Shown in pieces: positions 38,400 to 48,936 of a stretch of 64,000 bases of DNA. Made by a program: the position numbers and the translations under genes. The stretch comes from Psettodes erumei (taxonomy: Eukaryota > Chordata > Actinopteri > Pleuronectiformes > Psettodidae). Each line of letters opens with the position of its first letter. Position 1 is the stretch's first letter. The stretch is taken from assembly GCA_016785225.1 (NCBI GenBank), contig JAFBJZ010000354.1:3607001-3671000 (forward strand). Reading direction: 5' to 3'. The notes under the pieces are model-generated. The model was not told the origin of the DNA. It did no database searches and saw only the letters and a program-made list of their open reading frames with translations.

Positions 38400-39290
38400 T
38401 GTGCAATAACTTACATGTTTTTGACGAGTTGTTGATAGACAGCTGTTTGGTATCACTGCCTCGTGAGTTCCAGGCTGTACAAGTAACATCAGTCTGGTTT
38501 TACTTGGGCCACTTGTTTCCCCAGAGACTACAGTTTTCTTTTTTGTGGAAACAACACTGGAGGAGAACAGAAGACTATAGTTTCCATCAAAGGTCCAGTA
38601 TATAGAGGCATGTGGGGATGCCTCAGCTCAGTGGACACACCTCAGAACTTCCCCTGTATAATGGCAGGATTACCGGGACATCTAGCAAGATGAGAAAAAA
38701 TGCTATTTAACCATTTAACCATGACAAAATATCCTGGATTTCCTTTACAACTTGATACAGATACATTGCCTTTAAGATAAAAATGTGACATTTCTTTGTC
38801 CTTTTCTTCATACAAAGTTGTCACCTTAATGGCAATCGTGTTTCTGTTGCTTGGGCCTGACTTTGTTCCACCATTACCCATTTTGGTTAAGTTTAAAGTA
38901 TGGTTTTCATCATAACCTAAATGGTATTTTGTTCCCCTATCAAAGTTTCTCATCAAACAGCATGCCTTGAAAATAAATAGAGAAATTTGAGATATCACTA
39001 CGAAAAATTACAAAAATACATTTGCATGTATTAATCTAAAATTGAAATTGGATACGTAAGAGAGAATGATGTATATATTACCGGTACATATGTAATAATA
39101 ATAATTTTAAAATGGGATCTATATCGGGGCGGGACATTTGTGCGGATGAGCACAAAGAAACGTCACCATGAATTTTGTCCACATCGTTGATTGCTAAATG
39201 GAGTTAGCCAACTACAGTTAAAGAAAAATAATGACATTATGTAAAGTGCTTTGATATGTAGGCCCAAGAGGCCAGGTGCGAAAGGAAGGT
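36158..39290. other. Upstream region of the FFAR-like gene, no coding gene seen
   Basis: AT-rich intergenic sequence. I find no assignable exon. A 118-codon minus-strand open frame (38642-38998) has no recognisable domain. A perfect inverted repeat and a CA microsatellite lie at 38326-38397. Confidence 0.5.
38326..38397. repeat. Perfect 18-bp inverted repeat running into a (CA)n microsatellite
   Basis: The left arm 38326-38343 (GTGCTTGTGTGTGATTTG) is the exact reverse complement of 38346-38363, with a 2-nt spacer. The right arm continues into about 19 CA units to 38397. It would form a very stable hairpin or cruciform. Confidence 0.9.
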
Positions 39291-39291
39291 A

Positions 39292-39653
39292 CGTCGTACA
39301 GATGTTGTGATGTTTCCTTTTTTATTATTAAATAGTTAAAACTCAGGACAGAATTAGGAAAAAGTTTATAATTAAATAGAAAATGCTTTATTATCAAATG
39401 TTTTAAGAGAAATCTTTTTTGCTTTGCGCGTCACGTCACGTCACGTGACTCATGTGACGGCGCAGCATCTAAACACGACAGGGTCCGGCGACCTGGCTGT
39501 TTCCTCTTTGCCGAAACCGCAGCATTACAAACAAGAGCGGAACTTAAAGTAAAGAATCAATCTCACCATGCTAGTATCGATCCGATACCTATACCGACTT
39601 GGTATCGATACTATCGATATTTGGATCGATCCGCCCACCACTACTGTACGACG
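39292..39653. mobile_element. Short non-autonomous DNA element, hAT-like
   Basis: CGTCGTACAG at 39292-39301 recurs inverted at 39644-39653. The right half holds the segment GGTATCGATACTATCGATAT and GATCGATCCGCCCACCACTA, a composition I associate with fish hAT-type elements whose ends read CAG..GTGGTGGGC. About 360 bp, no transposase frame. A tandem CACGT run lies near 39430. Exact target-site duplication is not clear. Confidence 0.5.
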
Positions 39654-40170
39654 CCACGCAGGTTCATTAAGGATCTGATAAACGTTTCCGTTCACTCGGG
39701 ACGGTTTAACACCGACAGCGATGAGTAAAGCTCCTCTAACGGGGCTTGTGCTGTTATTTGAACGATGATTTGTTCCACTGTCACGCATGAACTTGACTGA
39801 CGTGTTCGTTTTACAGAAAGTCACGTAGGTGTGTGGGCAGATTAACATCACTTCCGGTTGCTTTTACACAAAATCCTGTGAACTTTTGTACTTCCTCTAG
39901 CGCAGTGACTGTGTATTTAGTAGCTAAATTATAATAGTCATAATTAATTAAAATTACGAGTCATATCTCCTTCGACACATTGAGACTTGAAATGTGAAAA
40001 AAATTGGGGGCCATTACCTCAATGTACTCAAGAAAATGCCTGTTAATGGGCTGTTTTACACCTTTGCACAGGAGACAGTCTGGAAGATACTGAGCATGTT
40101 TACTGAATGCTGGGAAAAAAAGAAAAAACTTCGATATATTTTTTATGACTGAAGCAGACAGGCGACTTAC

Positions 40171-41340
40171 CTTGCCAGATGACATGCTGCACGAATGTGT
40201 ATTTTGATGGTCCTGCTGATCTGTTAGTTTGAAGTCCACCACTTCACCATCACCTAACCACCCCCAACCCACCCCCCGCCTGTATTCAGCCTCAAACTAG
40301 AAACATGCTGTATAATACAACACTGGAGATGTTTAAAGCAGAATCTCAGCTCATTACTCATTACACAGCCTGGCTTTTAAAAGTAATTGACTCTGTGTGA
40401 GGCTACATCATTTAAACAATATTCTTAACCTTCTCCGACTTATCGCCTCAAAGTTTTAAGGAACCAGTTATTTCAAAGGGCTTCATATGAAATAATACAT
40501 ATTTTAGGTAAGGGGAAAATTATTAGATCAATTCAAACAACTGAAACACGACCCATATATGTAGGTACATGTGAGGGACAAAACGGTGACATCATGCATC
40601 CTCGTAACCAAAAACACCACCACCAACACAAAAATGATAACAGAAACGAAAAGGTTTCAACACAAGTCAAACCCAGGAAGCTCAATTTGTGCTTGATTGC
40701 TTTGTTTTTGTTTTTGTTTTTGTCTTTGAAGTTGATTTGGGCATATACAGTGCCCGAGGCCTCTCTGACATCGCTGGCAAAATTCCCGCCCACACCCCTC
40801 GCCATCCACCTCTCTTCAGTGAGATGGTGGTTACCTACCTGACGACGAAGATTAGAGCAGACACCAGAGCTGCTGTCAGTACAGCTGCCGTGAGGAAGAT
40901 GTGTGGCAACATTTCTTGACCTGAACACTCAGACAATACAAGGTTAAGGAGGTCACCTTACTCGGCATCTTTGGTGTTTGGACATACAAGAGCTTGATGG
41001 GTTCTTGTAAGACGTATAGGAAAAAGAAGCAGATACAATAATAGTGTGTGTGTGTGTGTGTATGTGGTGCAGAAGAAGCACATATACTTATAATATATTG
41101 ACGGAATTTACTGGAAACAACAAACCTCAGCTCTTGCAGCGTGGGCCGAGCAAGGTGAAAAGGTCTGTCTCCTGCGGATGATCCACGATGCTCCTCAGAT
41201 GTATGTTGCCGACTGTCTGTGGGAGCGATTGAGCAGTAAGTCGTCCAGATGCCACTGCAGGATGGGACGAGGGTTCCCCACGGCCTCACAGGAGCAGGTG
41301 AGCTGGCCCACAGTTGTGGTGCAGTTGGTGGACAGGATGT
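40171..41340 (-). pseudogene. Decayed Siglec/MAG-type receptor: last Ig domain, TM and tail exon
   Basis: Read on the minus strand. At about 41340-41115 an Ig segment resembles the last domain of MAG: TVGQLTCSCEAVGNPRP then LQWHLDD in one frame, HLRSIVDHPQETDLFTLL in a second, and LQELRFVVSS in a third. Two frameshifts and a stop therefore break it, and no AG acceptor lies directly before it. A donor follows FVVSS, then an exon at 40929-40843 encodes the membrane span (LPHIFLTAAVLTAALVSAL, ending IFVVR), entered in phase 1 as in the intact gene at 43-47 kb. A third piece (about 40284-40171) joins in phase and reads GDGEVVDFKLTDQQDHQNT up to a GTAAGT donor. I found no upstream Ig exons or signal exon. 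Probably a dead tandem paralog in inverted orientation; assembly error in the Ig exon is the alternative. Confidence 0.6.
41042..41060. repeat. (TG)n microsatellite inside the Siglec-like relic
   Basis: About nine TG units lie between the Ig and membrane-span exons of the pseudogene. Confidence 0.85.
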
Positions 41341-41695
41341 AGCAGGAGAGAGAGAGGTTCAGTAATATTAACAGTACAAGATATGATGGGGGGGGCTTAT
41401 TTTGAAATGAGCTTAGACTATTGTAATGAGTGGATATTAATGGTAAAAGAACATGAAGTCATGGGGTTGGCTGGACAGGGAGAGCCTGATTTAAGAGCTC
41501 CTTGTTTGTCATAATGAGGCAAAGTATTGAAGATAAATTTAACAGTGTCACAGGTTAAATTTCACAGATGGTAAAATGAACTCACAGGAAATGTTATGTT
41601 CAGGAAAACAAATCTCTACGCCAGTGTCGTTAATGTGACAGCAGCCTTTGCTTAATAACATGCACAGATGACGCAGACTGTGCCAAAAAAATGGA

Positions 41696-42068
41696 TACAC
41701 TCACTAATTCAAATTATCTTTTAATGAAGTAAAACTTGCATTTACCAGTTTGTCGGTACAACTGGCTAAAACCTAATCCTGCAGTAAATCCTCAGCCCTG
41801 AATGTTGTGATGTTCAGTATTTGTTGAGCGGGTGTTCATTGTTGTTCCTCCTTTTGGAGGCGGTGTTTTGTGGTGCTGTTGAATTGTACTGTGTCACACA
41901 TACAGGTGTTACATTCTCCAAAATGACCATAAAGCTGAATGAGCATTTCTATAAAGACTGAACATTATATAACCTTTTATTAAGGCAACATTTATCACAG
42001 GGATGTTGTATTACTCTTGTAACGGTACATTTAGCATGTTCTACCTAATAATCTGCCAACTGAGTGTA
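41696..42068. mobile_element. MITE with TACACTCA/TGAGTGTA termini
   Basis: The element starts TACACTCACTAATTC and ends CTGCCAACTGAGTGTA, giving inverted 8-bp ends. Inside is 'ttgttcctccttttggaggcggtg', typical of a common fish non-autonomous DNA element. It is 373 bp, with no coding sequence. It lies just upstream (minus-strand sense) of the Siglec relic. Confidence 0.6.
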
Positions 42069-43229
42069 TGTTGAAGTGCAGCGTTTTACATTACTACTGG
42101 TATGAATAGCAATTTCTAACCAATTCTTTTGCTCCCCTTTCAAAATTTCCAACAAATTGGGCTTGCTGTCCTCCACAGACCAGATGGACTCAGGTGTCTG
42201 TCAACCCAGATCTCCTCCACCCCCGGTCCAGGTAGCCCTGAGATGATCCAAGGTCATCCACAAAGTTTGCAAAAGATCCCGGTTGGCTTTGTCCCAGCCT
42301 CCCTGCCCTCCCAACCTATCTGATGTCAGTCCCAGCACTGCTGGTGAAAGACAAACTAGCAGGGTGCTTCTTTTCCATTCTCTGAAGGCATCACTCGCAC
42401 TAGATGGCAGTGTTTTCACACGTTATAACCTGACGTCAGCGACGTCCAGATAAGAGTTCCTCCACAGCGGTGATGCACTCCAGAGCTTTCCACAGCTCCC
42501 AGCATCCTAATTTAAATTCACTGCGAGTGCAAGGGAGTTGGAAAAATGGTTCAGCATTTGCCAATCGATGCATTTTATGGCAGTTATGCCCTCATCGCCC
42601 GGGCCCTTAATGTATGTTTTGCTAAGTGGTTTTCTTCTGTGTAATGACTTTCAAGAGCGTCTCCACTCGGCACTTGTTCAATCCCAGAGTGGCTGCTTGT
42701 CCGTCCAGCCGGCTGGATTCCAGACTGTGGGAGAACAGAAAAACTTTGGTTTGTTTTTGGCAGTCTGTCTTATATGACGCCTTCACGACGCTCTCTTGTG
42801 AGGGGGAATCATCAGCGAACACATTTAGTCGTCGTAGCCTTTGAGGAAGAGGCCAACAGCATGAGAGTGACTCACCCGTTTGTCACGTGTTGTCTCACAA
42901 ATACTTGCTGAGGTGTCTTCTTCCCCAGCAAACAATTACCAGTTCCAACACATGGAAAAAGATTTGAGTCCTTTTGAAAAGTTTAAATGGGTTGTAAATC
43001 TGACATTTTTATTACATTTTATTACATTTGTTATGAAAGGATATAGCCGTCAGCCATCAGAATATAACTCAAAGGAATGTACTGAATTGAGACGTAAACA
43101 TAACATTGGGAGTTTAAGAGGGGGCTGAAGTCATAGTACCAGGAGCACAATGAAACAATTGCACTTCCCCCTGCTTGCCCCCATGTTTATCCTTCCCTCT
43201 GTCTGCACTGGCAGAGCAGGGCTGCAGTC
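42069..43229. other. Upstream region of the MAG-like gene
   Basis: No exon or known repeat can be assigned. I scanned the minus strand for missing Ig exons of the neighbouring relic and found none. Confidence 0.45.
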
Positions 43230-46200
43230 ATGCATGTGGCCACTGTCTGGCTCGTGTGTCCCCTGATTTTTGGTGAGTAGTTCAATCCATTATTTATGTC
43301 TTTGTGCATTTTATTTTGGATATTCTTTATGAATTTCAGGGACATTTATTAACCCTCAGTGAAGTTATGCCTTCACTGAGGGCACCACGGGCCTTAACAT
43401 AATTATGCTTTAAAAGACGTAGAAATTGTTTTTTTAAAAATTCTCTTAAAGTCTCCTGCAGAGTATTACATTATACTGGCAAATAGGATTTTTTTTCTGC
43501 TTTAAAAATGATATGCGCATGTTCGAAAAAATAAATATGCAAATATGCCCTGGAATTACCAGGGTTATTCAGATTTCATTTGACTACATGATAGCTGCAG
43601 AGTAAACTAAAGGAGCAGTAGTTTAGTGCCAGAGCCAAAAGTGCAGTTGTGTTCTTCCCTTTTTCTAAATATACATCTGTTGCAAAACGTTTCTGGGTCA
43701 TATTATACATTTGCAGTGAAATACAATCATTCCAGCCCCGGGCTGAATAAGATTCATACTGTGTGATAGGCTTTCTCAAAAATCTCAGATTAATTCACTT
43801 ACAATCTTTTGATTCAAAGTGAAGAGCTCTTTGATTTAAACTGGGAACTTTTTAAGTGGCCATGCATTTGGCACTAAATATATATGTGTACTAAAAGTAC
43901 ATAAAACCTTATCACAATTAGGAGGTACGGTTATACTTGGATAACTTACTAGTAAACCTGCTGTCTCCCAGAATTAAAACCTAAAACCTAGATCGTGACA
44001 TAACAGGTCCTGCTATGTAAATCATTTTCTTTCCTCCATTGCAAAAACAGCAGCCTTGTGGAGGGGGGTCCAGGCTGCCTCCCCTGTACCTTCAGTCATT
44101 AGCCGTGTCCAAGCCCTAGTGGGCTCCTGTGTGGTGATTCCCTGCTCTTTCACTCCTCCGGCTCCTCATCCTCTCAAGGGGAGGAGGGAGAGGGTGGATG
44201 TCCGGTTGAGGTTCAGAGGTGGCGGCCATTTATTTCCCCTGCGGAGCACCGCTTTCAACAGCGAGGACAGGGACCAGGTGAGCAGGGATTTCCAGGGCCG
44301 GGCATCCCTCTTCGGGCGAATCTCAGACGGAGACTGCTCGATGAAGGTGGAAAGGATCAGCCTGGATGATGCGCGGATGTTTGAGATCGCTCTGAAAAGA
44401 GGCGATGACTTACTCTGGGGAAAACCAAGGAGCTTTAATCTGGATGTTGTTGGTGAGTAGACGCTGTGCTGCCCTCTTTCTACTCCTTTTGTATTGTATT
44501 TCAAAATCTTTGTACGCAGGCTGTAGGACCTAAAGTATTTTTTTTAATTAAGAAACCAAATGAATTGTGAAAAGAAAAGAAAAGCTTGAATATAGTATCA
44601 TCCACCTTAAACAGAACACTTAAATACATGTTGGCTAATTGATTGGTGTTTCTAGACCTGCATAAATATGGATATTTTGATTAAACAATGCAGTCATGTC
44701 TCTCATGGGAGATTCCATGTAGTTGTTGTATAGAATGGTTTCATTAATGTAGCACAGCAGTAGTGATGGAGACTTTCCTTGCTGACAGACACTCCTGAGG
44801 CTCCTGTCGTCAGCGGCACGTTGTCGGCCACAGAGGGGCAGCGGGTCACCTTGAACTGCTCCGTCCGCTACCACTGCCCCTCCAGACCTCCTGCCCTGCG
44901 GTGGAGCTGGGAGAGAGGGGACTGGCCGAATGGCACCGAGGTTGGGGAGGTACGGACCCTCTACCCAGAGCCCCACAGGCTGGTGTTGCTGGCCCCTCTG
45001 TCCTTCGTTGTGTCGCAACAGGTGAAACCCAGGCTCAGGTGCGAGGCCAGCTACCCCGGAGCCAAACCAATGGCCACGTTGAGGGATCTGCATGTGACGT
45101 GTAAGCATTGTTTTGACTTACGTCTTTGTGTTTCATGTCCTTGTTTATGCTAAAACCTTTTGTTTAATGCTCTATAGTTCCACCAAAAGACGTGAAAGTT
45201 CAGGTCCAGACTTTGGTAGTGCAGGAGGGGGGCAACGCCTTGCTGGTCTGCTCCTGCAAAGCTGACCCCCCAGTGTTGGAGTACCGCTGGTCCTACACTC
45301 AGCACGGCCGTACGGTGCACCTCCACCAGCGCACCCACACAGTTCGGGTGTACAACGTGACTCGAGACATGAGGGTCCGCTGCTCGGCAGAGAACCTGAT
45401 TGGGCGGGGAGAGTCCCGGCCCACGCCACTTAACATACAATGTAATCCCTTTTCCTGTAAATCTGCCTAACAAGGTCACAGGTGAAGTGCCTGTGACCTT
45501 GTTAGGCCACACCCATCGCTAATGTCACGGTGTACTAACCTCACCTTTAATTTAAATTAATAAATTCAACAGTTTATTAAAACAGTACAAAATAGATAGT
45601 ACATGTTTCTCTCCTCCAGACAAACCGCTGATCCTGCAGCCCTCCTCCACCTGTGTAGTAGAGCAGTTGGCGGTTCTGTGTCACTGTTCGGTCGACTCCA
45701 ACCCCAAACCTGCGGTCACCTGGAGTGTGAATGGGACTGTTCCACCTGGTGATTACAATGCGTCGGTAACGGCAGAGCCTCACGTGCTAACGGCTACGCT
45801 GAGGGGCCACATGGACAAACCCCTGACGGTGATCTGCTTTGCCTTCAACGCGCTGGGAAACGACTCCCTGGTTTTGCTGCAGGGAGGAGATGGTGCGTTC
45901 ACAGCTCTCTGGTGTCCGGCTGGTGCTGGAACATATGTACAGCTTCATATTTTTTAAAATATTGCATTACTGCATATGTTACATTTCTAAAAGCTTCACA
46001 CAGATCACATCACTAGTGATATCTTAGTGAAGACATATATACAGTATATATGATAGTTTAGATCATATGTTGATCCTGTGCTGCTCTCTCTGTCCATATA
46101 CAGAAACGGCACCTTTGTGGTGGTTGGTGATACCTGCCGTGGCCATCTGCTTGGTCATATTCCTGCTGTCTCTTATTTTCTTCTGCTGCCGAAAGAGAGC

Positions 46201-46734
46201 TGGAAAGTACGTGAAGCAAACCAACCCTTGTTAATATTCACTGTCACAAATGTTTGCCATGAGGTTCACGTTCAGCGTTTATTCTGCTCCTCTCAGAGAC
46301 GTCCTGAGAAGACATCCAGCCGTTTGCCCTGAAGGACTGGGAATTTATCAGGACAGGATGCCACTCTATATTAACTGCACCGAAGTGACTCACATCTACA
46401 CCAACGGCAGCTACCAGCTTGTATACCAGAACTGCACACCTCTTTTTGTCCATACTAACCAGGTACTGGATTAAACTGATCTCTGAGCAAAGGTTGTCCT
46501 TGGCAGTAGAGGGCACTGCAGTCTCTAAATCTCTCGTTCCTGAGGTGAAAGGATTATTAACATCTGTCCCCTTTTCAGATCCGTCCCATGGGCAGAAGAG
46601 GTGGGGAGAGACGAAGAGGAGGGGAGGGTGCAGGAATAGACAGGCGAGCTGCTTTGGGGGTTCGACGCACAAGAGAGGTACAGAGTACTGCTGTGGCTGA
46701 TGCAGAAACGGCCATCTACCTGGAGATCCTCTGA
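43230..46734 (+). CDS. MAG/Siglec-4-like membrane receptor with four Ig domains
   Basis: Eight coding exons: 43230-43272, 44051-44452, 44789-45100, 45178-45441, 45620-45892, 46104-46206, 46297-46462, 46579-46734; 572 residues. The signal peptide begins MHVATVWLVCPLIF. The V-set domain (about 25-148) has the Siglec cysteine pattern: C46 and C110 for the B-E disulfide, and C41, which pairs with the extra Cys (HCPSRP) of domain 2. FQGRASLFG matches MAG FQGRSRLLG. Ig2 (149-252), Ig3 (253-340) and Ig4 (341-431) are C2 type; Ig4 matches MAG domain 5 (LCHCSVDSNPKPAVTW). MAG has five domains, so one is absent. The sialic-acid Arg position is Ala128. The TM is around AVAICLVIFLLSLIFFCC. The tail is Tyr-rich, then Arg/Gly-rich, and ends AIYLEIL, like MAG AEYAEI. 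MAG is a myelin inhibitory adhesion receptor; role here is inferred. CD22-like paralogy is possible. Confidence 0.85.
45465..45507. repeat. Perfect 18-bp hairpin in the Ig3-Ig4 intron
   Basis: GCCTAACAAGGTCACAGG (45465-45482) and its exact reverse complement (45490-45507) flank a 7-nt loop TGAAGTG. The hairpin starts 24 bp after the exon end, inside a 178-bp intron whose donor GTAATC is weak. It could affect splicing of the upstream exon or be a footprint of a small foldback element. Confidence 0.95.
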
Positions 46735-46994
46735 GTCACTCGATTCACCTCTTGCATTAAACTTGCATTCCATTTCAGATTTATTCTCTTACTAATGGTA
46801 ATACAAATGTTTTTGTAGATTTCAGGTGCTTTGTATATAGTGTACATCTGTGTCATCACAATTTCAAAAGCATGCACTGTGATCTTGAATAGCAAGAAGT
46901 GGTTTATCTTTCCAAATCTCCAGATTGAATAATTTCTGTCTCTTTGATTGTCGGCCTGTGACCTGCCTCTGTGCTGTTGGGTTTTTTTTTTTTA

Positions 46995-47000
46995 AATAAA
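46995..47000 (+). terminator. MAG-like gene polyadenylation signal AATAAA
   Basis: The hexamer lies 261 bp past the stop codon, immediately after a T-rich run. Confidence 0.7.
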
Positions 47001-47009
47001 AGATGAAAG

Positions 47010-48936
47010 GGTTTGATAAGTAGAAGTTCTTCATCATTTTATCTTGTGTATATGCGCTGTAATTTGCTCCAGTGCACAAGTGCTGACCCCCTCAGATTTG
47101 ATTTGGTCTCATCAGTCAGCTGCTCCATTTCATTTATAACAGCTGCTGACGCATGTCCCTACCAAGTGATCCTCAGGCAGTATTTGAAGTTCCTTTACAC
47201 TGAGAAAGACTGCAGCTCAAGCCAAAATGCCATTTTCAACATTTAATACATTGAGGGAGTGTTTAACAGTGCTCACTGTCACAGCAGATATGTTCTGTTA
47301 AAACATCCCAGGAGGATTTGCCAGTCAGCGAAACACAATAGGGTCTCGGAGCTGTAACATCTAATTGAAAAGCAGACATTTTATAGTTTGTCACTCCTTT
47401 CATGTGGAATTACTCATGGCATGTGTTGGTACGTGACTTTTACTGCAAATGCAAAGTAAGAAAAAAAAGAAAAACACTTTATGAAAATGAATAATGAGAA
47501 TGGAAGAAGTCAAATCAAACAGAAAATACAGGGAATCCAACTAAATAGTCCTATCTGTCCATCTGGGGGGAAAAAACTAAACTCAATCTGACATTCAGCT
47601 CCAAATTACATATAAAGTGTAATCAGCAGCATATCTTAATGTTTTGTTTTGATAAGGTCATTTATATAGCACACTGTCCTAGGGTATTGTTTTTTATATG
47701 GCTTTCTTATTTTCAATTTATTGTAGTCATTTTGCTCTCCTCTCATCCTTTTTGTTTCTTTGTCAGATTTTTCTCTGAATTTCCCCTTAGGGATCAACCA
47801 AGTGTTATCTGATTCTGCAGAGAAAATAGTCAGACGCAAGGACACTGTTTAGTTTTTGCTTCTGCAGTCAAGTCAGGAATGCAAGGAGCTAAGCTGTACT
47901 TTTCCTGAGATTAGATTTTTCAAAATGCCTGCCATGAAAAGGTCTGTTTATTTCTGATTCTTTAAAAAATGTCAACAACGTAAAACATGTCCTGTTTAAA
48001 ACTATATTTGTCACAAGAGGGGAAATTGATTGAACAAAAAGTTGGAATGAACAAGAAGAATGGCTGATATTTTTTGTTGTAATTATAATTGTGGAAGAGG
48101 TCGTGCACAGAGGTTGGATCTGATGTTCAGCTCATCGTCTTTGATTTTAACATGATGGACAAAATAATGGATCACCTGTCGCTATAACGCAAAGCAGTGT
48201 AACCCTGCTGCCTGCAGCCTCTACACCTCTATAACACAGTTTCACGGAAAACCGAACGTTAATTTTTTTATTTAAAAAAAGCCCAAACGTGTCGATTTAA
48301 TTAAAACTAGTCAGACTGCATTTGGTTTAGCCAGGTGTTCCATTTAATATGATCACTGAGCGTGTCAATACAAATCACTTAGCATGTGTATATTCTGAAC
48401 ACTTGGTGGCGACCCTACCCCGGCGACGCGCTGATTAAATCGTAGAAGAAGAAGACGAACGGCGCTCATTGGACAGGAACGTCATTATGTCACCACAACA
48501 CGACACACATTATGCTTTTGGTGGGAAAATGAGTCCGCCTCCGTGTACGTTTATATTGAAATTTTATGCATTAATATGTGTTATCTGAAGTGTACGGTAA
48601 CGCCAAAGTGAGCGGCTATGTGTCGCACACACAGCAGCTGTAACGATTCCTTCACACCAGCACTTTGAGCGCGTTAAAGTCGCCGGGCTCGTCGGGAAAA
48701 GTTCACTCTGCCTATTGTTTGCTAGCATGCTAACACTTTAGCCAACGATCCAGCGGCCAAGGAACAGTTTTCATCGCCTTTTTTGGGGGGGAAGTTAAGT
48801 CGCTCCCACTGAAAGGACGCTGTGTGTGTGTGTTTGTGTGTTTTGTCAAACGGCCGCGGTAACGCAACATTTGGTTCATTCACGTGCACGCTTGCTAGTC
48901 AGTCGGTGTTGAAGCCGTGAGGAGTTGACGAACAGC
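47010..48936. promoter_or_regulatory. Intergenic region and xrcc1 promoter/5' UTR
   Basis: From 47010 to about 48400 there is AT-rich sequence with no exon. From about 48410 to the xrcc1 ATG at 48937 the sequence becomes CpG-containing, with an inverted CCAAT box (ATTGG, 48468-48472), a CACGTG E-box near 48886 and no TATA box. This fits a housekeeping-type promoter. The transcription start cannot be placed exactly. Confidence 0.55.

Noticed and set aside
38642..38998. 118-codon minus-strand open frame upstream of the FFAR-like gene, considered as a Siglec tail
   Set aside because: Does not resemble any Siglec or MAG tail and has no clear acceptor in phase with the membrane-span exon.
41101..41340. 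Treating the minus-strand Ig segment as an intact exon of a working receptor
   Set aside because: Two frameshifts and a missing acceptor make a pseudogene the simpler reading, though sequencing error is not excluded.
44635..45108. 157-codon minus-strand frame over the MAG-like gene
   Set aside because: It is the antisense shadow of the Ig2 exon, whose plus-strand frame has clear Ig motifs and splice sites.
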